Assembly: GCA_016199605.1 (NCBI GenBank) | Contig: JACQGJ010000336.1 | Coordinates: 1 to 5,164 of the forward strand | Length of the DNA: 5,164 nt | Reading direction: 5' to 3' | From: Armatimonadota bacterium | Lineage (GTDB): Bacteria; Armatimonadota; Abditibacteriia; CG2-30-59-28 | Part shown: piece after piece, positions 4,553 through 5,164 of the stretch | Position numbering within the stretch: position 1 is the first letter of the stretch | Layout: each line of letters begins with the position of its first letter | Position numbers and translations under genes: made by a program | Notes under the pieces: generated by a model | Database searches by the model: none | Seen by the model: only the letters and a program-made list of their open reading frames with translations | Told to the model about the DNA's origin: nothing

Positions 4553-5164
4553 CTACCCCTCAACCCCTTTGGGAGCAGATTTGTTCCCGATCAGGTTCAA
4601 AGCGCTTCCCGCTCGGAACCAGCCAATCTGTTGAGCGTTGAAGGTGTGGTTGAACAGGATTTCGTCCGCGGCTCCGTCCTTGTGCCTGACCGTCATCGTG
4701 AGAGGCTGCCCGGGCGACAGCTCGCTAATGTCCAGGGAAAAGCGGTCGTCCTCCTGAATCTTCTCGTAGTCAGCCGGGTCTGCGAAGGTGAGGGGAAGAA
4801 GCCCCTGTTTCTTGAGGTTCGTTTCGTGGATGCGGGCGAAGGATTTGGTGAGGATCACTTTGCCGCCAAGATGGCGAGGTTCCATGGCCGCGTGTTCGCG
4901 TGACGACCCTTCTCCGTAGTTCTCATCCCCGACCACGACCCATCCCTTTCCCTGGGCTTTGTACTGCCGCGCGACCTTCGGCACTTCGTCATACGCACCC
5001 GTCAGTTGATTCTTGACCGTGTTAGCTTTTTCGTTGAAGCAATTGATGGCGCCGATGAGCAGGTTGTTGGAGATGTTGTCGAGATGGCCACGGTACTTCA
5101 ACCAGGGCCCCGCCATGGAGATGTGGTCGGTGGTGCATTTGCCTTTCGCCTTGATCAGCACTGG
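4553..5164 (-). CDS. Aconitate hydratase, C-terminal part (mitochondrial type)
   Basis: The frame is open from the right edge to TAG at 4555-4553, giving about 203 C-terminal residues of aconitase; the rest lies outside the window. Aconitase interconverts citrate and isocitrate in the TCA cycle using a [4Fe-4S] cluster. This piece is the swivel domain 4 and its lead-in. Landmarks are K-C-T-T-D-H-I-S, W-L-K-Y-R-G-H-L-D-N-I-S-N-N (its Arg corresponds to substrate-binding R580 of pig aconitase), G-D-E-N-Y-G-E-G-S-S-R-E-H (catalytic serine and R644 equivalents), K-S-F-A-R-I-H-E-T-N-L-K-K-Q-G and F-R-A-G-S-A-L-N. These match the mitochondrial-type family more closely than bacterial AcnA or AcnB, as judged from memory. 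The cluster-binding cysteines lie upstream and cannot be checked. The PD40 gene follows 46 nt downstream on the same strand. Confidence 0.96.
   Translation of the reverse strand, partial: PVLIKAKGKCTTDHISMAGPWLKYRGHLDNISNNLLIGAINCFNEKANTVKNQLTGAYDEVPKVARQYKAQGKGWVVVGDENYGEGSSREHAAMEPRHLGGKVILTKSFARIHETNLKKQGLLPLTFADPADYEKIQEDDRFSLDISELSPGQPLTMTVRHKDGAADEILFNHTFNAQQIGWFRAGSALNLIGNKSAPKGVEG

Noticed and set aside
4507..4563. Upstream start at 4563 for the PD40 gene
   Set aside because: It would overlap the end of aconitase and place a long hydrophilic stretch before the membrane segment, whereas ATG 4506 has an excellent ribosome binding site.
4490..4903. Plus-strand open frame of 137 codons opposite aconitase
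   Set aside because: It is antisense to strongly conserved aconitase sequence and has no recognisable domain.

Overview
The window is a chromosomal stretch from a bacterium of moderately high G+C (high 50s percent by eye). It contains housekeeping genes plus a few lineage-typical families. A pseudopilin with an H-X9-DG motif, an extracytoplasmic PD40 propeller, a long PBS-lyase-type HEAT protein and a mitochondrial-type aconitase together suggest the Planctomycetota/PVC or Armatimonadota kind of lineage. No single marker settles the phylum, so this is inference. No transposase, integrase, CRISPR array or phage gene is visible.

Layout, left to right. Positions 1-222 (+) are the C-terminal end of a rhomboid-family intramembrane protease. 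Positions 223-537 are a gap without a convincing gene, but it holds a near-ideal sigma70 promoter (TTGACA, 18 bp, TATAAT). Positions 538-1881 (+) encode a HEAT-repeat protein made almost entirely of about thirteen ~31-residue repeats. A perfect 8-bp hairpin (1893-1917) separates it from smpB (1937-2395, +). Directly after smpB comes ssrA, the tmRNA gene (2481-2827, +), so both halves of the trans-translation ribosome-rescue system are adjacent. The tmRNA can be folded by eye: acceptor stem with G3-U pair, P2, PK1, a tag reading frame for AEPELALAA, three more pseudoknots, T arm and encoded CCA. A type IV pseudopilin-like protein follows (2892-3533, +).

From 3534 to 3621 is a short convergent intergenic gap. 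The rest is on the minus strand: the C-terminal (swivel) domain of aconitase, entering from the right edge (5164 to 4553), then 46 nt downstream a membrane-anchored six-repeat PD40/TolB-like propeller (4506 to 3622) with a strong Shine-Dalgarno.

Functionally, the best-defined module is SmpB plus tmRNA: SmpB binds the tRNA-like domain of tmRNA and carries it to stalled ribosomes, where the tag is added. The HEAT protein may share transcription with smpB, but the hairpin between them could uncouple the two. The aconitase and PD40 genes look co-transcribed with no obvious shared pathway. I did not find a clearly new biological system; the most useful second-look items are the tmRNA structure and tag, the intergenic promoter and its leader, the hairpin in front of smpB, and the cysteine-rich propeller.
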